From positions 62,001 through 126,000 of the forward strand of contig NW_025955002.1 of the NCBI RefSeq assembly GCF_022376445.1: DNA of 64,000 nt. The letters are read 5' to 3'. This DNA is from Fomitopsis serialis. Taxonomy: Eukaryota; Basidiomycota; Agaricomycetes; Polyporales; Fomitopsidaceae. The position numbers and the translations under genes were made by a program. Numbering within the stretch: the first letter of the stretch is position 1; each line of letters opens with the position of its first letter. Below are positions 24,901 to 36,083 of the stretch, piece by piece. The notes beneath the pieces were generated by a model, which saw nothing but the letters and a program-made list of their open reading frames with translations, was not told where the DNA came from and ran no database searches.

Positions 24901-26144
24901 CCTCGAGGCCAAGAAGTGTAGCAGACCGGTTGGACCCGTGACGGTCACTCTCTTGTTTCCGGAATCAGCGAAAGTCATCAAGAGGCCTGTGAAAGGTTGT
25001 CAGCACGCCACAGAGATTATTTGTCGTGGAAAAGAAGTTAACATGAAATGCAACAGTCCCCTTACGTGTGTCACCAGTATCGCAAATATGGTCTGTCAGG
25101 ACATAACGGCATATGTAGTTAAGCCTGATATGATGGGCACCCATCGCACACTGAGGTGGATTGGGTCGCACTCGATGATCTCATTGCACCGGCGTTGCCA
25201 ATGCAGCGGAAAGATACTAGCTGATACTCAGCTCGAGATGCACAACCAGCGCAGGACAACATGGTCATGAACCGCGAGGGGATATGGAGGCTCGACCCAC
25301 ACTCCAGTGTCTAGGCTGATAGCTGATTCCGCATTGCTAGATGTATTCGCACAGGCGGATGACATCAGGCCTCGGGTTGACCTTTTCTTCACGCAAGGGG
25401 CAACCTCAGCCAAAACCTCGGTCTGATACAGTCCTCAAGACTGGTCGTTGTGGCAGAAACACCAAATAGATACCAAGACCAACTGACTCCGCCTGTGTGC
25501 ACGTCTGACAGAATGAACTAGAACGAGGAGAACGTCACCCGGGACGAGGCAATTTGAGCTATCCTGCACAGCGGGCGGAGCACGGACAGAAAGCCACTGT
25601 CAGAAAGCCACCGTCAGAAGACCTGATGTGACATTTGAAACAATGCAGAGCGAACAATGGCTGTTTCCATATTGTTAGGCCCTACGAATCACGACGGCAT
25701 GCGTCAAGAGCCTTGGTGAGAGCACCAGGGTGTCTCAGACGACGTGAGTCTCTGACGGAGACCTATTTCGACTTTGGACCGAATAGGTCAACCCACCCGG
25801 AGCCTGCAAGTGTTCGACGCGTTCTTTCAATGATACACGGCATATGCATAGAAAAGACGACGTTTGAGAACGTCATCGACACCTCAGGCTTTGAGGACGT
25901 AGTAGGTGCCTCATAGACAAACGTAGAAGTCGTATTGCTCACCTGGCAGCCCATTAGCCCGCTGCGACGTCGCCGACGTCACGAAGACGGCGCTGATCTT
26001 CTTCCAGCCGCGGTTGCCATGAGCCCATGCTCTGGTCAAGCTTTCTCCCGCATTGAAGAGGTACTTGGCATCGTTAAATGTGACGAGGACACTGGGATCT
26101 GTGTCGGACGTAGCAGACGTGAGGACTGTGGCGGACCAGTTCAT
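21999..26144 (-). CDS. TRZ1: tRNase Z, long form (3' tRNA processing endonuclease)
   Basis: Ten exons give 917 residues, the size of eukaryotic tRNase Z-L, which cuts the 3' trailer from pre-tRNA in nucleus and mitochondria. Exons, 5' to 3': 25943..26144, 24884..24986, 24001..24829, 23735..23947, 23545..23686, 23199..23489, 22923..23140, 22506..22852, 22300..22455, 21999..22251. The N-terminal half has VTFNDAKYLFNAGE, NGLPGGLLMTFADSG and GPTGLLHFLASRR. The catalytic C-terminal half has YRNASSTLVRIPG, ILLDAGEGTWGQL and the metal motif HMHGDHHLG, then FSADTMPSNKL and ENILLTHFSARYP, the last with the conserved histidine. The start chosen (MNWSATVLT) fits the family; an upstream in-frame extension is open and might encode a mitochondrial leader. 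Intron 1 is 956 nt, far above the local norm. Confidence 0.94.
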
Positions 26145-26224
26145 TTGGGTTGCACCGAAGCTTTGACGAGTAGCTGAAGAATGAAATGACTTGAGATGAC
26201 TAGATATACAACGTCTGGCTGTCG

Positions 26225-26790
26225 AACATATTGACCCAGGAAACATGCAAGGGAGGAGCTGCAAGCCTGGTGGCTGAACGCAATTCTGGACGCCGACGCG
26301 CGCAGGAATCTGAAAGCAAATCTTGCTCTCCGGCTGTTTCCGGCCATCCCATTTTGGGAAAGGCAGTCGTTGAATGGCTCACACCAGGAACAATACTTCT
26401 GAATTGGTTGTCGAACATACGATGAACAACGCTCCTGGTTGGAGAACCGTTTCGGAGCATGTTTGAAGTCCGAAGGTATGCCGAAGATACGAAGGATATT
26501 CGACGAACATCGCCACAATTACCCAAAAAGGAAATTCGTCGACCGAAAATATAACATCTTCGTCAATCTTTTGGATCCCAAATGTGCTCCGAAACGGTTC
26601 TCCACAAGGAGCGATTTCCGTTGCATGTTCGACAGTCGACTCGGAAGTGCTGTTCCCGGTGTCATGACCGAATGCAACCGACGACGCAAGCGTAGTCGCC
26701 AGGGAACGAAAGGCGAGTACATGCATTGTCAAGGGACCTGTAGAGCCGCACAAATATTGGGAACGGGAAGTCTAGGTCGCTGAGTGCGTG
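26225..26790. repeat. fold-back (inverted-repeat) element upstream of tRNase Z
   Basis: Two arms of roughly 130 bp or more face each other, about 26370..26505 and 26540..26680. The best block is GGAGAACCGTTTCGGAGCA at 26436-26460 on the plus strand, present as its reverse complement near 26584-26605. Around it, TGTCGAACAT and CGCTCCT blocks pair as well. Outer limits are uncertain, and I see no clear target duplication. Both strands give apparently open frames only because of the palindrome. The element begins about 80 bp from the chosen tRNase Z start codon. A MITE or hairpin remnant is the most likely identity. Confidence 0.6.
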
Positions 26791-27840
26791 GTGGCGTGTC
26801 TCAATCCGGGGCCCGCCCCGGTCGAGACTTCACGTACTTGACCGTGACCCTCGATGCCTAGACTTGCGTGTAACAATCAGGCTGTGACTTGCCATCAGGT
26901 GTAGAGACAACCCTAAGGGCCTAACATCGGAGACCTGCCATAGAACAGTCATGCCAACGATTTCCGCAGCACTACCCTGACGATTCTTCGGAAAGCCTAC
27001 GAAGCGAAGACAATTGAAGTTGAATCGGCATGTACTCCCATGCATACTTATTGGCCCTAAAATCTAACCGAGGACCAATCTAGCTGAAGAATGAGCGTGC
27101 AATTGGACACGCCAGCCTCATTGACACTAATGTACTAGGACGGCCCACCCCGCCAGCTGAGTCTTGCAAGGCTCAATCCTTCCAAGCACCTGAGATCAGC
27201 TACGGCGGACGCATCATATGAATATTATACTCGCCGAAGTACGTCCCGCCGATACTGAACGTCACTGAACCTTTGAACATCGAAAATATGAATATACTCA
27301 CACGATATGTATAGGGCGCCCGGGCCTCGCATAACAACTGAGGCGCTGATATACTTACTTGTCAGTCTACCATGAAACCTAACAACATGCAAGGCAAAGT
27401 GTATGCGCTCACTGCCCGTAGCCCCGTTGCAAGCGTGAAAGGAAAGAGAAGAACATCAGGCGCGGCACGTCCGCGCTGACTATTCGCGGTCAGCATTGGG
27501 ACTGTACAGATGTGTAGCAATGCCAAGGAAGGTGTCACGAACGCACTGCTGACTCGACTACTTCATTGTCAACAGGACGAGATGCCTTCGCGGCAGCAAC
27601 ACAGGTCCCGTCATGCTGGCAGCCGTCTCTTGCCAGACCAAGTATTGCCGCTGCCAGGAGGGTCGCTGGTGGTCGCAGTCGTGTGAGATCATGAGTCGTG
27701 GTCTGACTGAGTACTGAGTTACCCAGCCAGGTTAGAGAATCCAATATGATCACCAATACAAATCCACAGAAACGCGGATCAATATAAGGGTCTCGGCACT
27801 ATATTAGTAGGAGTCCTGACGTCTTGCCAATGTCCGAATA
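26791..27840. other. intergenic, no gene supported
   Basis: About 1 kb without a supportable gene on either strand, between the fold-back repeat and the 3' end of the leftward GPI-protein gene. Confidence 0.5.
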
Positions 27841-29147
27841 TTAGAGTAGGTAGCCGACGATGCCCAGAACACCAGCAGCAGCCAACCCACGGCTCACCAC
27901 AGCACCAGTAGCGCCGCTGCTCGAGCCACCGGTCGACGAAGCGCCTCCCGCCGAGCCCGTCGCGCTTCCCGACGCTCCAGCAGAGCCAGAGTGGCTGCCC
28001 GTCGCGCTCGCACCCGCAGAGCTCGCCGGGGCGACTGAGGCGACGGCCTGAACCTTCGTCCACGCCGCAGCGGTATTCGCGGAGACGTCGCCCTCGGTGT
28101 ACGGGAAGAAGTAGAGGTTGCCAGAGCTGTCGAGCTGCACGAGCGCGTTGATCGAGGCGGCGTAGACCGAGTTGGCATCCTTGGAAGTCGGGCCCGTGTA
28201 CGAGGTGGTCGAGTTGTTCTCGACGTTGATTACGTACGTCGCCGAGCCGTCGTCGGGGATGAAAGCGAACTCCTGCTGCACACCCTCGCTCTGGAAGAAC
28301 GAGGCCGTCTTCCCGTGTGCCGCCGGGAAAGAGTTGCCGCTCGAAGCGGGGTACGACTGTGCGTCGGGCTGGAAGTACGAGTCTGAAGCAGGACTGAGCC
28401 ACGAGCGATAGCATACTCAAAGGCCCACTCACAGTGAATGACGAAGATCTTGGCATCGCCGGCGGATACGTTCGGAACATCGAGGAAGTGAATGTGGTTC
28501 TGGGCAAGCGCCATCACAGGCTTCGTGTAGCTGGACGGGAAGGGGTCCGTCTCAACGTCAGTCCACGAGAGTGCGGAGGAGTTGGCTTTCGTCTCGGAGC
28601 CCATGTTGAGGAAAAAGAGGTCGGTGCCAGAGATGGCATAGAATACGTTCGTGTCGTGGTCGAGGACGGCAACAAAGTTGGACGGATCAAACTTGCCAGT
28701 CGTGACGGACTGTGTGGACCACGACTTCTTGGCGGCATCGTAAATGTAGACCGCCGAAGCGTCGGAGGAGTCGCCGTTCATCACGTAAACGGCGTTGTAG
28801 TACTGCGAGAGGTAGCAGGTCGTGTTGGAGCCGTCAAACGACCTATGGGGCGGTACCGTCAGGTCCTATGCCTCCAAGAGTGATAGGCATGCACTCACGG
28901 ACGTCCAGAGGTAGTGATGTCGGTAGCGCTACCTATCCAATAGCTATTCTGAGAGACTGTATATCAGAGAAAACCTTGCTTGCCCACCACTCGACCAGGA
29001 GCCTTGAGTTCCTGCATTCCAGTCTTTTCCGTCGAGACCGAAGACGAGAAGATTGAAACTCGCGTCGAATGATACACAAGGCGAAGCCTGCGCAACCTTG
29101 GTGGCCGCAAGAGCAAAAAGAGAGACGAGGGTCGGGAGCCGGAACAT
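27841..29147 (-). CDS. secreted, GPI-anchored protein with beta-propeller-like repeats, function unknown
   Basis: Four exons (28988..29147, 28899..28932, 28433..28842, 27841..28382) encode 381 residues. The N-terminus MFRLPTLVSLFALAATKVAQA is a signal peptide. The body has repeated blade-like segments such as AVYIYDAAKKSWSTQSV, FVAVLDHDTNVFYAISG, VMALAQNHIHFLDVP and ALVQLDSSGNLYFFPY, suggesting a Kelch-like beta-propeller. The tail is a long Ser/Gly/Ala-rich stretch followed by AAAGVLGIVGYLL, a typical GPI-attachment signal, with a small-residue omega region before it. I recall similar uncharacterised cell-surface proteins in agaricomycetes. Start fits a normal signal peptide and ACC-ATG context. 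Function is not known. Confidence 0.85.
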
Positions 29148-29740
29148 GGTGGGGGTATGAGGCGAGGAAAATGAAAGGACGACAACGAGGAGCAAGCGGG
29201 GAAACCGCTGGGAACGCGGTCGACGAGGCAAGCCCGTCGCTTATGTAATCACCAGAGCTAAATATAGCCCAGGTCCATCTAGCGCTGCCACATGTTTCCG
29301 AGTCTCCTTCAGACCTACTTAAGCCTTCCCTCGAGACTGACGCGGACGCCTGCAAGAGCCAGTGACAATCTGCACGATCCCACGTTATTGGAAGTAGACG
29401 AGAATCAACTTGTAGATTGCGACAGATGCTGGGTCGACACGGATCGTCGAGGGGAACGAACAGGTCATTCTCTGCATTTTTGTGGTTTGTCGCAGCCGGA
29501 CACAAGTAGTACTGGCACTCGCTGTACACAGAGGGGAACTATGCGTATCCTGACCGGGCTTGAGGACACGAAACTTTCTGACTCTTGGCTACGTTCCGAC
29601 GGAATGATCAATTACAAAGTAAGCTACACTGCCAATTTGTGTCTACAGTAATTCATACAACATCGCACGTCGTCTAACGTACCGCTCACGAGACAAGTTT
29701 ATACATTCTAGACCATATCCATTGTCATCCGAAACAGTCT
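29148..29740. other. intergenic, no gene supported
   Basis: Spacer of about 590 bp holding the promoter of the GPI-anchored protein gene and the 3' flank of the MFS transporter. Confidence 0.5.
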
Positions 29741-31849
29741 TCAAGTTTGCGCGTACTGGCTCCTCGCCCGAATCCTGTGCCCATACCGATACAAGACAAA
29801 CGGGATCGGAATCATCGCAATACTGATGCCTCCCAGAATGGAGCATGCCTGGCCGACTCCCTCGTTGTCGAAGAACGCAGTCGAGAATAACGGAAACCCG
29901 GCGCCGACCGAAGCACGGAACAAGTCATTGCCAGCCAGGACTGACGCCGCGTACTTGGGGTAGCTGCAACACAGAATCGACGTGAGTTTTTGGCACACTG
30001 ATGAGCAGAGTCAGGCCGTTGACGCCTGTTGACGCACCAATCTTGCAGGTAGTTCAATCCCGATTGGAAGAGCAGGAACGTTCCGATGGAAAAGAACGAG
30101 CTGCCGATGATAGGCACGATCCACGGAATACTCGATGCGCTCGTCCATCCGAACCAGAACAGGCTGATCGGTAAGAAGAACGCACCCAGCATTGCGGGCG
30201 GCAGCCTGTCCTCGGGCGTGAACACTTGCCCCGGCCTAAACCTGGGTTTGATATACAGAATGGTGTACGGCACGAAGCAAATGTACACGACGACAGCGCC
30301 GATGAATAGACCCTGTAAGCAAATCAGCACATTCGACGGAGATGACAATGTAAAACGTTACCATGAAGGCAAGGCCATTCTCCCCCAGATTGAAACCGTG
30401 CTTCTCGACAAAGACGACCTCGAACGACTGGATGAAGATGTACAAGATCCCGTAGACGAGCATGATGTACAGGTTCCAGCTCGCCACGATCGGCTCCCGG
30501 AAGCTGAGCACGAACGGCCGGACAAGCGTCATCTTGGCGATCTCGCCGATCGTCATTTCCTCGCTTTCGATCTCTCCATCCGACTTGATGTCCTTGTTGC
30601 CCGTCAGGCGGCGGAGGCGGACCGCACGGCGGTACAGAATGCTGCAGACAGGGTCAGACAACCCACGGGCTGGACATGCAAGGGTCCTTACGCTGAGGAA
30701 CTGGTCTCCGGCAACAGCACGAACAGAAACGCTAGGGCAGCCCCGCTCAGCCAGAGCAGCGGCCAGATCGTCCACCGCCACCCGTTTGCCTGCGCAGCGA
30801 AGCCACCTAGTCGCATGGTGAATATCCGCTCGACGATGCGCAGGGCTGGTACGCACCGACCACAGGACCCAGCACTGGTCCACAAATCGCCGCCAGACCC
30901 CACAGGCCGATCACAATTGCGCGGTCGTCCGGGCCCCACATGTCCGCAAGGCTCGCGCCCCCAGTGGCCAGCGGCGGGCTGCCTACGAAGCCCGCGAGGA
31001 ACCGCAGCGGGAGCAACGCACCGAGGTTGTCGCATAGCGCGGTCGGCACTTGCAAGACCACGAAGATCGTGAGTGAGGCGATGTACACGGACGTTCGCCC
31101 GAACTGCGGAATCTCGGAGAGCGGCGAGAGGAACATGGGCCCAACCCCGTAGCCGAGGACGAAGAGCGTGAGGCCGAGCGTTGCGGCGACGGGCGAGACA
31201 CCAAACTGCATCGAGATAAGCTCCGTCCCTGGCGAGTAAATGGCGGAGCCGATGTAGATCGAGAAGGTGATGAAGCAGATGTCGAACGTGACGAAGCACC
31301 GTTTGGCGAGGCTCCACTGCAGGACGGTCAGTGTACTGAAACAACAACACGGCGAAGTTGACTCACGTTCATAGGATTTTCTGGGTCATCCGGCCCGTAC
31401 CAGTCGACGAGGGTTGCCTGTAGCTTCTCATCCTTGACCTCGTCTGCCTCGTTCTGCTGGACCTCGGGAGGCAGCATGCCCTCCTCTGGGTCCGTCTCCT
31501 TCTTCGGGCGAAGGGCACTCTGGTTGGCGACATCTCTGTCTACTAGGGTGCTGCGATCGCTCGGGCGCGACTGGTCCGAAGTTCTCGACTGGGCAGAATT
31601 CCTCCTGCGCAGCGCGCCGTTGCCTTGGTCGCTCACCGCGGTTCCGGGGTCGGATGGGGGACGTGTGGATGACGAAGACGGGCGACCGGCCGACTTTTCG
31701 TTCGGCGGGGTGGTCGCAGATGCATCAGCATACCTTTCGGGTATCTCGAAACCCTCCTTCTCCTCGTCGTACAGAAAGACGCGTCGACCGGAGCCATAGT
31801 AGATGATTTGCCCGAAGACGGATTCGCGTACAAGGTCAGGGACGTGCAT
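29741..31849 (-). CDS. MFS transporter of the DHA1 (drug:H+ antiporter, 12-TM) type
   Basis: Six exons (31367..31849, 30857..31316, 30692..30806, 30362..30641, 30038..30312, 29741..29963) give 611 residues. A long charged cytosolic N-terminus ends in WYGPDDPENPMNWSLAKR, the signature that opens the membrane domain in DHA1 transporters. Transmembrane motifs follow: SPVAATLGLTLFVLGYGVGP, LRFLAGFVGSPPLATGGAS, ADMWGPDDRAIVIGLWG, GPVLGPVVGGF and NGWRWTIW. The C-terminal half includes FGWTSASSIPWIVP and YPKYAASVLAGNDLFRS-like YAASVLAGNDLFRASVG. This is the polyamine/multidrug branch related to yeast TPO1 and Candida FLU1; the substrate cannot be predicted. It is a plasma-membrane protein by family. 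No neighbouring biosynthetic genes suggest a cluster product. Confidence 0.92.
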
Positions 31850-33060
31850 CCTGGCCTTGCTGTGGTTTCTTGCCGTGTCGGGGGATCAAGAGGGAGGGTA
31901 TAGGTTGTGGGGTAGGTTGTGGGGCTGAATGAACTTTACGCGACGCGTTGGATTATATGTCCGCACGCTGGCTGCCGTTGGTAATGTTGCTGTCTAATGC
32001 GCGATGGCGAACATGTTGCGGGCGAAGGCGGTATGACGTTGCACGCGCTACCGGGGTCGATCGAGTTGTGGACAAGCTCCAACCAAAATGGACCTATGTA
32101 CGTGAGATTGATTGGGCTCCAAGTGATCGGCTTGACCGATCACGGCTCCATAACCGTTTGCAGTTCGTCACGCGTCCTGTACACAATTTATTCGGAGCGT
32201 ACACTGGTGAACAGTGCTATCAAATAGCGTCGGTGAGTACAATATTCGCGCAGTGCGGCTGCTGTGGCTGATTGCCTCACAAATCTAGTGTTGACGTTCA
32301 GCCGTGATTGGCGGGTCCGTGCACACAAGCTGGCGTATGCAATTGCACACTCATTATTCAACAATTTGATCACGAATCAGAGCCAATAGGTCTGATTGCT
32401 AGTAAGTGGGCGAACATTGTCAGTGATCCTGACTGATACACAATAATACGCATGTGCATGTCAGCGGAAGCGGCCCCGAGGAATCGGCCTAGTGCACCGG
32501 GACAGGTAGAAAACCGGTTGCGATTAACAGCCGGCAGGGACACGCACTCCCGGAGCCAAGTCACAGCCAAGTAAGTCACTACTCGAATTTTGCTGGGCTT
32601 CACAACTTTTTTCGACTTGCGCTGTGGCCAGTGGCCCGAATCTAGATCTTAAGATGCGGCTGTGGAATGTTCGATCAAGAACAAGTTTTAATTGAGATCA
32701 CTCTGTACGATCACCGGCCGCGGCAATGCCGCGGCGCCGGTCTACACCGAATCCGTCTATTGTTGAAGCTGGCATCCAAGTTGCCAGTGCGTCGCCGCGA
32801 GCTAGTGCACTTAATACATGGGAGATTGTCTGCGTGAACTCAGCATCTTTGCCCCATTTTTTCATGATTTTGCTGGTACAATTTCCTACCGGGAATACTT
32901 AGGACGCAGAAATTATTGCAAGCTCTTGAGAAGCTTGGTGGCAGTCTCGCTGCGACTCTCGCAGCGCCGGCTCGGACATTTGTAGTCCACGCCGATGTCT
33001 ACGCATCGTCACAGTGTACGAATTGTGAGGTTTACGACTGTGCTATTGTCGAATCATTTA
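31850..33060. other. intergenic, no gene supported
   Basis: Contains the promoter of the MFS gene and a GC palindrome near 32716-32738 (GCGGCAATGCCGCGGC). No gene-like frame on either strand. Confidence 0.5.
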
Positions 33061-34080
33061 ATTGTCACTGAGGGCGAGAGTCAGGGGGCCGTATGTAGAT
33101 ATTACATACTAAATCAAGTCGAATATCTATAAGGAGGGCGACGGCGGTGTCGATGTGGCGCGCGTAACGCGCGTGGAAAGCACATGGCGTCCACGTTCGC
33201 CGCGTGGCCTCATGTGGCGCACCCTCCTCCCATAAGCTCCCGGCGTCTTCCGCCCGCGGGCGCCTGCGCGAGCCAGCCCGAGGTGTCCCCGAGGCTGAAT
33301 TTCCGCGGGGAAGTGACGGAAAAATGAGTAGAGAAAATACACATAGGTTATAAATGGGAAGCCTGAGTGACGGGAAAAAAATACAACTCAGTGCTGGGAA
33401 ATAGGACATCTCAGTGCCGGGAAATTAGCACTGAAAGACCACAAAGGAAATTCAATGGGAAAGATTGAGTAGGGAAATGTGTGCCTAAAATCAATGTTAA
33501 TGGCAAGCATGAGTAAAGGGAAAATTGAGCAATGTCAGGACTCAGTACTGGGAAAACTTGAACAGGGCATCTCAGTCCCAGGGAAAATAGTGTGGATTAG
33601 CACAGAGAGAACAGTATATAGGTTCCTCCTGGGAAGTAGAAATTAAATATGAGAAAAAATCAATATTGGGAAAACAGGACACCTCAGTAACAGGAAATAA
33701 TGGGAAGGCACATTTCACTGGCAATAATGGGAGTAAGTACCAGGAAAACACACCTCAGTGTTGGGAAAACAGTAAAAATTAGTCCAGGGAAATGAGATAT
33801 CAATCCCGGGAAAACAGGAAATCTCAGTGCTGGGAAAACAGGACACATCAATACTGGGAAATAATGGGAAAACAGTGGTAATATCAAACAATTGCCCTGC
33901 AGCAGATTATGGACATCAAGAATACAAAAATATGGAACAAAGTGTACTGCAGGCCAGGAAATATTGAATAAAAATGTAACCACAAGAGCAACACACAGCA
34001 TTGAATGAATCAGATATGGGCTGGCATGGCCCAAGCATGTAATCTTAAGAGTAACATGAAGCAGTGAATGAAAGATTGCT

Positions 34081-34284
34081 GCCAGACCTGTGGCGAAGCC
34101 CAGGTCTGGCAGGCTCAAGCATGTAATTGTAGGAGTAACATGGAGCACAGAATGAAAGAACCGCTGCCAGACCTGTGGCGAAGCCCAGGTCTGGCATGCA
34201 TTAACATTGTAATCTTATGGGCGACATGAAGCAGTGAATGAAAGAACCGCCCCGTCAACCCGTGGCGAAGCCACGGGTTGGCGA
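34081..34284 (+). repeat. hairpin triplet with GCGAAGC caps, copy 1
   Basis: Three inverted repeats at 34081-34110, 34166-34195 and 34254-34284. The first two have GCCAGACCTG / CAGGTCTGGC arms; the third has CAACCCGTGGC / GCCACGGGTTG arms. In all three the tip is GGC-GAA-GCC, containing GCGAAGC, known to fold into an exceptionally stable DNA mini-hairpin. Confidence 0.75.
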
Positions 34285-35265
34285 CGCTCTTCTAAAAGGA
34301 GTGGGACGGCGGTGTCGATGTGGCGCGCGTAACTCGCGTGGTTTTCGCGTATGCTCGCGTGGAGCGCACATGGCGTCCACGTTCGCCGCGTGGCCTCATG
34401 TGGCGCACCCTCCTCCCATAAGCTCCCGGCGTCTTCCGCCAGCGGGCGCCTGCGCGAGCCAGCCCGAGGTGTCCCCGAGGTGGAATTTCCGGGCGAAGTG
34501 ACGGGAAAAATGAGTAGAAAAAAATACATACAGTGTACACATATATTATAAATGGGAAGCCTGAGTGATGGGAAGAAAAATCACAACTCAGTGCTGGGAA
34601 ATAGGACATCTCAGTGCCGGGAAATTAGCACTGAAAGACCACAAAGGAAATGCAATGGGAAAGATTGAGTAGGGAAATGTGTGCCTAAAATCAATGTTAA
34701 TGGCAAGCATGAGTAACGGGAAAATTGAGCAATGTCAGGACTCAGTACTGGGAAAACTTGAACAGGGCACCTCAGTCCCAGGGAAAATAGTGTGGATTAG
34801 CACAGAGAGAACAGTATATAGGTTCCTCCTGGGAAGTAGAAATTAAATATGAGAAAAAATCAATATTGGGAAAACAGGACACCTCAGTAACGGGAAATAA
34901 TGGGAAGGCACATTTCACTGGCAATAATGGGAGTAAGTACCAGGAAAACACACGTCAGTGTTGGGAAAACAGTAGAAATTAGTCCAGGGAAATGAGATAT
35001 CAATCCCGGGAAAACAGGAAATCTCAGTGCTGGGAAAACAGGACACATCAATACTGGGAAATAATGGGAAAACAGTAATATCAAACAATTGCCCTGCAGC
35101 AGATTATGGACATCAAGAATACAAAAATATGGAACAAAGTGTACTGCAGGCCGGGAAATATTGAATAAAAACGTAACACACAGCATTGAATGAATCAGAT
35201 ATGGGCTGGCATTGCCCAAGCATGTAATCTTAAGAGTAACATGAAGCAGTGAATGAAATATTGCT

Positions 35266-35593
35266 GCCAGACCTGTGGCGAAGCCCAGGTCTGGCAGGCT
35301 CAAGCATGTAATTGTAGGAGTAACATGGAGCACAGAATGAAAGAACCACCGCCAGACCTGTGGCGAAGCCCAGGTCTGGCATGCATTAACATTGTAATCT
35401 TATGGGTGACATGAAGCAGTGAATGAAAGAACCGCCCCGTCAACCCGTGGCGAAGCCACAGGTTGGCGACGCTCGTCCTGTCCGTGCGGCGGCCGTTGTC
35501 GCGTGGCATCCGCCGAAGCTTCAGGCAGGTGTAGTAAAGTAGAGTGGAGTGTTTGTTTGTTTATTCCATTTAGTGTCACTGAGGGCGAAGCCC
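35266..35593 (+). repeat. hairpin set with GCGAAGC caps, copy 2 and edge copy
   Basis: Second set at 35266-35295, 35351-35380 and about 35439-35470, matching copy 1 with one arm substitution (CCACAGG). A further short hairpin AGGGC-GAA-GCCCT at 35579-35593 sits in the outer direct repeat. Confidence 0.72.
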
Positions 35594-35615
35594 TATGTAG
35601 ACATGACGTATGCTA

Positions 35616-36083
35616 CTCTCGTTGTGTGTATCGTATGGTCCGTGGTCGCTGAGCGCTGAGCATCGCCGTTCGCCGGAGCGTAGGGCAGAGTGGAGTGTGT
35701 GCAGTCAAGTGGAATGGAAATGGAAATGTCGTGGTCCCTGCTCCGTGCGCTGTGCACCTTCCCTGCGTCAATGTGCCCGCTTGTCACCGGCCCTCGCAGC
35801 CTTGTCCGAGTCTTTCAGCCCCAGGTTTCCGTAGGTTTACGACTGGCACCGTAGTACTTGCAGAGGCACGCGGATTCGGCGCAGGGATACAGCGGAACTA
35901 GTCTATACATTACAATAGTCATGACAACACTCGTAAGTACATCAGCTACTGGTAGCACACGTGCGAAGACGTGAGGAGGGTGAGTAGGCGCATGGAGAAG
36001 GAATTAATACTTTTATCTATGCTACATATCATATATCCAAAACCGAGGATGAAGAAACGGCACGAAGACAGGGCGTACAAAAC
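35616..36083. other. intergenic, no gene supported
   Basis: Short spacer between the tandem repeat and the 3' end of the siderophore transporter; no supportable gene. Confidence 0.5.

Larger units (their letters stand above)
33062..35615. repeat. two-unit tandem repeat (about 1.17-1.19 kb) bounded by short direct repeats
   Basis: Two nearly identical units run from about 33141 and about 34306, each beginning ACGGCGGTGTCGATGTGG. The second has a roughly 20-bp insertion near 34337 and otherwise few differences. The body is A-rich, made of short degenerate CTCAGTGCTGGGAAA units; its reverse strand stays open only because of the repeated composition. Each unit ends in three 80-bp subrepeats carrying hairpins. 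Both outer edges carry a related block starting TGTCACTGAGGGCGA and continuing TATGTAGA (33062 and 35572), in direct orientation. No protein-coding or transposase frame is visible. Confidence 0.75.

Noticed and set aside
26379..26783. Overlapping frames on both strands upstream of tRNase Z
   Set aside because: They mirror each other because of the inverted repeat and have no coding resemblance.
33684..35333. Long minus-strand frames of about 150 codons in both tandem units
   Set aside because: They are by-products of A-rich short repeats, show only low-complexity composition and are not related to any protein.
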